Of a DNA stretch of 64,000 nucleotides, positions 61,644-64,000 are shown piece after piece; the first letter of the stretch is position 1; every line of letters begins with the position of its first letter. The position numbers and the translations under genes are program-made. The stretch is from NCBI RefSeq assembly GCF_009765975.1, contig NZ_LMUJ01000059.1, positions 57,612-121,611 of the forward strand. The letters are read 5' to 3'. This DNA comes from Acidisphaera sp. S103. GTDB taxonomy: Bacteria; Pseudomonadota; Alphaproteobacteria; Acetobacterales; Acetobacteraceae. The notes beneath the pieces are model-generated. The model did not search any database. It saw nothing but the letters and a program-made list of their open reading frames with translations, and was not told the DNA's origin.

Positions 61644-62267
61644 TCAGAAATATCGTTCGAAAATATCGATGACGTCGCCGGGCCGCACCTCCATGCCGCG
61701 CGGCACGCGCCCTTCGACCGAATGCCCGTCGCTGGTGCGCAAAATGGATGCGTATCCAGTCTCGGCCCGGTACGAGAATCCGCCGGCGATCGCGACCGCG
61801 GTCAGCACCGTCATCCCCGGCTGATACGGGTATTCGCCGGGCTTGCTGACCTCACCCAGGATGAACACTGGCCGGTATTGCAGAACTTCAACCGAGACGC
61901 TGGGATTAAGCAGGACTTTCTTGACCGTAAGTTGCTTGGCAATGCTTTGCTCCAACTCGGTCGTTGTCAGTCCATTGGCCGGAATGGTCCCAAGCAGAGG
62001 GATCGCGATATCGCCCCGATCGTTGACCCTGAACTGTCCGGTGAGTCGCTCCTCGCCAAAGGTGATGATGCGCACGTCTTCACCAACGCCAAGCCGGTAG
62101 GGTCCGGCCGGTGTGGCCTGCAGAGGCGGCAGACCGGACCCCGGCGAGCACGCGGCCAGCAGCAGGCACACCGCCGCTACGCCGGCTTTGGCGGACCGGA
62201 ATGGTCTCTTGGCAGAAGAGTGGGCAACCTCCGTTTCTGGCGCCCGGATCGGAATTGATCGCGTCAT
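61644..62267 (-). CDS. Polysaccharide export lipoprotein (Wza/GumB-like)
   Basis: 207 aa. Lipobox CLLLAACSPG after a 30-residue leader. Poly_export domain: YRLGVGEDVRIITFGEERLT, IPLLGTIPANGLTTTELEQ and VSVEVLQYRPVFILGEVSKP; an SLBB-like domain follows (GEYPYQPGMTVLTAVAIAGG). It is short compared with Wza (about 380 aa), closer to GumB, lacking the outer-membrane helix barrel, so a separate OM barrel (perhaps 58738-60072) may complete the channel. Coupled to the transglycosylase gene by a 4-bp overlap. Confidence 0.88.
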   Translation of the reverse strand: MTRSIPIRAPETEVAHSSAKRPFRSAKAGVAAVCLLLAACSPGSGLPPLQATPAGPYRLGVGEDVRIITFGEERLTGQFRVNDRGDIAIPLLGTIPANGLTTTELEQSIAKQLTVKKVLLNPSVSVEVLQYRPVFILGEVSKPGEYPYQPGMTVLTAVAIAGGFSYRAETGYASILRTSDGHSVEGRVPRGMEVRPGDVIDIFERYF

Positions 62268-63139
62268 TGAACTCTCCCTACGTTAGATAATAAGTACGAT
62301 GAGCCGGCGTATCGCCGCGGCGGTTGTCGTGGTGACGGGGACGACTGTGCTTGACGGGTTGCAGACATATGCAACAAGACGCTCCAGTCGTGCGTGGGCG
62401 GACCCGCGGGTGCCGGGTCGTTGCCGGCGAACGTCGCGCGCCACGCGTCACCGAGGCGATCCAAGGTGGTCGGCGGCTTCGGTTTTGCGGACCAGGTCAG
62501 TGTTTGGCCGCCCAGCACTCTGTCAACCCGATCTCGATACGATGTTGCGAGTGCGACCGTTTGGGAATGATAGAACCCTTCGGCCTGCCGCCAGTCGCCC
62601 GCCGCGGCGTAGAGCTGGAGCAGAAAACGGGCCGCGTAGTCGGCATTGCGCTCCGGATCAAAGGCGTCCTCAAGGGTTGTGAAGGCGTGGGGATGATAGA
62701 AAAGGTTGACTTGCAGGCATCCAGTGTCGATCGACGTGACGCCGCGCGCCATGGCGTCTTCGACCCATCGGACCGCCTGCACTTTGCTATCGAAATAAAT
62801 GCCCCTGCCCTCGGCCTGCACCGTCCAGGGCCACGGCTCAACCCGATTCACGGTCGGGTCGAATCGGCCGGACTCCACCTTGCTGATGGCGAACAGCAGC
62901 CCCGAAGGCAGCCGGTGGCGGGCTTCCGCCGTCCGCACGGCGGCTTTGCAGAGCGTCTCCGGCCGCGCGGGGTCGGGCAAGGTTGGTTGCGCCTGGAGGT
63001 CCCCCACCGGCGGCGTGAGCAGCACTTGCCGTTGGGTGTCTGGCGGCCCTGACCAAGCCGGACAGGTCGATGCGATCAACAGGGCCGCGACCCACAGGCA
63101 TCGAGCGAAAAGCGGCAGGCCGGTTGTTGAAAAGGGCAT
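62264..63139 (-). CDS. Lytic transglycosylase-like protein (SLT domain)
   Basis: 291 aa. Signal peptide (CLWVAALLIASTCPAWSG), then an SLT/GH23-like domain: RLPSGLLFAISKVESGRFDP, with catalytic Glu89 in KVESG, VTSIDTGCLQVNLFYHPHAF matching the G-x-MQ-N substrate motif, and NADYAARFLLQLYAAAGDW. The C-terminal ~70 residues are low-complexity. It would open peptidoglycan locally. Translational coupling to the Wza-like lipoprotein suggests that it clears a path for the export complex. Confidence 0.85.
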   Translation of the reverse strand: MPFSTTGLPLFARCLWVAALLIASTCPAWSGPPDTQRQVLLTPPVGDLQAQPTLPDPARPETLCKAAVRTAEARHRLPSGLLFAISKVESGRFDPTVNRVEPWPWTVQAEGRGIYFDSKVQAVRWVEDAMARGVTSIDTGCLQVNLFYHPHAFTTLEDAFDPERNADYAARFLLQLYAAAGDWRQAEGFYHSQTVALATSYRDRVDRVLGGQTLTWSAKPKPPTTLDRLGDAWRATFAGNDPAPAGPPTHDWSVLLHMSATRQAQSSPSPRQPPRRYAGSSYLLSNVGRVQ

Positions 63140-63149
63140 CTGCCGAGCC

Positions 63150-64000
63150 CTACCGAACGCGTCTCACGGCATCACCCAACCTGCGCGCCGAAGCATCCCA
63201 ACTCAGACCGGTGGTGCGAACCCAACCGCGCGCCCGCAGCATGTCGGCAAGGCCAGGTTCGTCCAGCAGGCGCTCGATCGCATCGACGATCGTCTGTTTT
63301 CTCGCGTTGTCGAAGTAAAGCGCGCTATCGCCGCAAATTTCCTCGACAGCGTTGCCGCCCGCCGCGAGAACCGGACAGCCACAGGCCATCGCTTCCACGG
63401 GTGGCAGCCCGAAGCCCTCATAACGGGATGGGAACAATAAGCATACGGCATTTTCGTAAAGCGCGCGCAATTCGGCATCGCTGACGCGGCCCAGCCGGCG
63501 TTCGGCAAAACCGAGCCCGTCAATACCCTGGAACACAGCAGCCTGGGACGCGCCGGCGACGGCGATCGCCATGCCACGCCGTTCCAGCGCCGCGGCTGCG
63601 CCCTGCAGCGTAGAAAGGTTCTTGTGCGCCACGCGATTGCTGACAACCAGGGCAAATTGCCGCGGCCGCAGGCCATGCCGCTCCAGCACGCTGGGATCGG
63701 CCTGCGCGCGAAGGATGTGGTCGGCGCCTTCGTACACGACCACGATGCGCTCGGGATCGAGGCCCAGCCGCGCGACGATGCGGTCGCGGGAGAATTTCGA
63801 AACCGTGGCCACCTGGGCACCGGTCCGCACCAGGCAATGCTGCAGCGCCTTGTACCAGGCGCGGAACCGCAGCGAATACGACTCCGGCGTATCGAACACG
63901 CCAGCATCATGGATGACCACCACTTGCCGCTGTCCGGTCAGCATCGGCCCGGTATTGCCGAGATTGAGAAGGACGCCGTCGCGTGAGGCACCGGGCAATT
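63150..64000 (-). CDS. GT4-family glycosyltransferase, N-terminus beyond the window
   Basis: The frame is open to the window end, so only the C-terminal ~283 residues are visible. GT-B donor domain: FALVVSNRVAHKNLSTLQGA, ERRLGRVSDAELRALYENA, LLFPSRYEGFGLPPVEAMAC (E-x7-E) and GGNAVEEICGDSALYFD. HDAGVFDTPESYSLRF and VATVSKFSRDRIVARLGL are typical of RfaG/WbaZ-type retaining mannosyl- or glucosyltransferases. Ends 10 bp after the transglycosylase start region, same strand, so it likely opens this operon. Confidence 0.88.
   Translation of the reverse strand, partial: LPGASRDGVLLNLGNTGPMLTGQRQVVVIHDAGVFDTPESYSLRFRAWYKALQHCLVRTGAQVATVSKFSRDRIVARLGLDPERIVVVYEGADHILRAQADPSVLERHGLRPRQFALVVSNRVAHKNLSTLQGAAAALERRGMAIAVAGASQAAVFQGIDGLGFAERRLGRVSDAELRALYENAVCLLFPSRYEGFGLPPVEAMACGCPVLAAGGNAVEEICGDSALYFDNARKQTIVDAIERLLDEPGLADMLRARGWVRTTGLSWDASARRLGDAVRRVR

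Overview
The window is GC-rich, Gram-negative DNA: it has lipoprotein signals, outer-membrane beta-barrels, an RND pump, a Wza-type export lipoprotein and a Tat-type signal. Gene families and style (OprB porin, OmpL-like porins, TPS adhesin beside a CHAT-TPR lipoprotein, Hint-domain secreted protein) suggest an alphaproteobacterium, probably near Acetobacteraceae/Rhodospirillales. That placement is inference; no rRNA or tRNA is visible.

Layout. 1-10 kb: end of a large repetitive adhesin, a CHAT-TPR lipoprotein, a P-loop kinase, a flavin monooxygenase, an MFS transporter and an OprB porin. 10-13.5 kb: a Tat/lipoprotein molybdopterin oxidoreductase coupled to a cytochrome b, a frameshifted secreted protein and a 385-bp internally deleted IS6-family element. 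13.5-23.4 kb: a secreted protein, a large porin, a complete heavy-metal-type RND efflux operon (adaptor, pump, OM factor) and two convergent response regulators, one lacking the phospho-acceptor Asp. 23.4-39.7 kb (mostly minus strand): an exopolysaccharide/glycan region with a glycosidase, GT-C-like membrane proteins, GT87, GT2, GT4, a UbiA-HAD fusion coupled to a small SMR/EamA protein, an acyltransferase 3, a Hint protein with a duplicated VCBS module, and two decayed genes (GT87, acyltransferase).

40.2-54.4 kb (plus strand) is the most unusual part, a tightly packed 12-gene cluster: ACP, MBOAT, SGNH protein, double alpha/beta-hydrolase, second ACP, AMP-ligase, SDR, MetY-like and MetA-like enzymes, PLP decarboxylase, a heme-oxygenase-like (diiron?) protein and a FATP-like acyl-CoA synthetase. 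The set combines a Dlt/Alg-like 'ligase + carrier + MBOAT + SGNH' surface-acylation machine with enzymes able to make a homoserine-derived building block. I propose that it makes an unusual amino-acid or amine derived group and attaches it to the exported polysaccharide; this is inference from gene content.

54.4-64 kb returns to polysaccharide export: a Wzx-like flippase, a DxD glycosyltransferase-like protein, UDP-galactopyranose mutase, an outer-membrane barrel, a heavily decayed membrane protein, a Wza/GumB-like lipoprotein translationally coupled to a lytic transglycosylase, and a GT4 running off the window end. Decayed genes are concentrated in the glycan regions, which fits rapid remodelling of surface chemistry.
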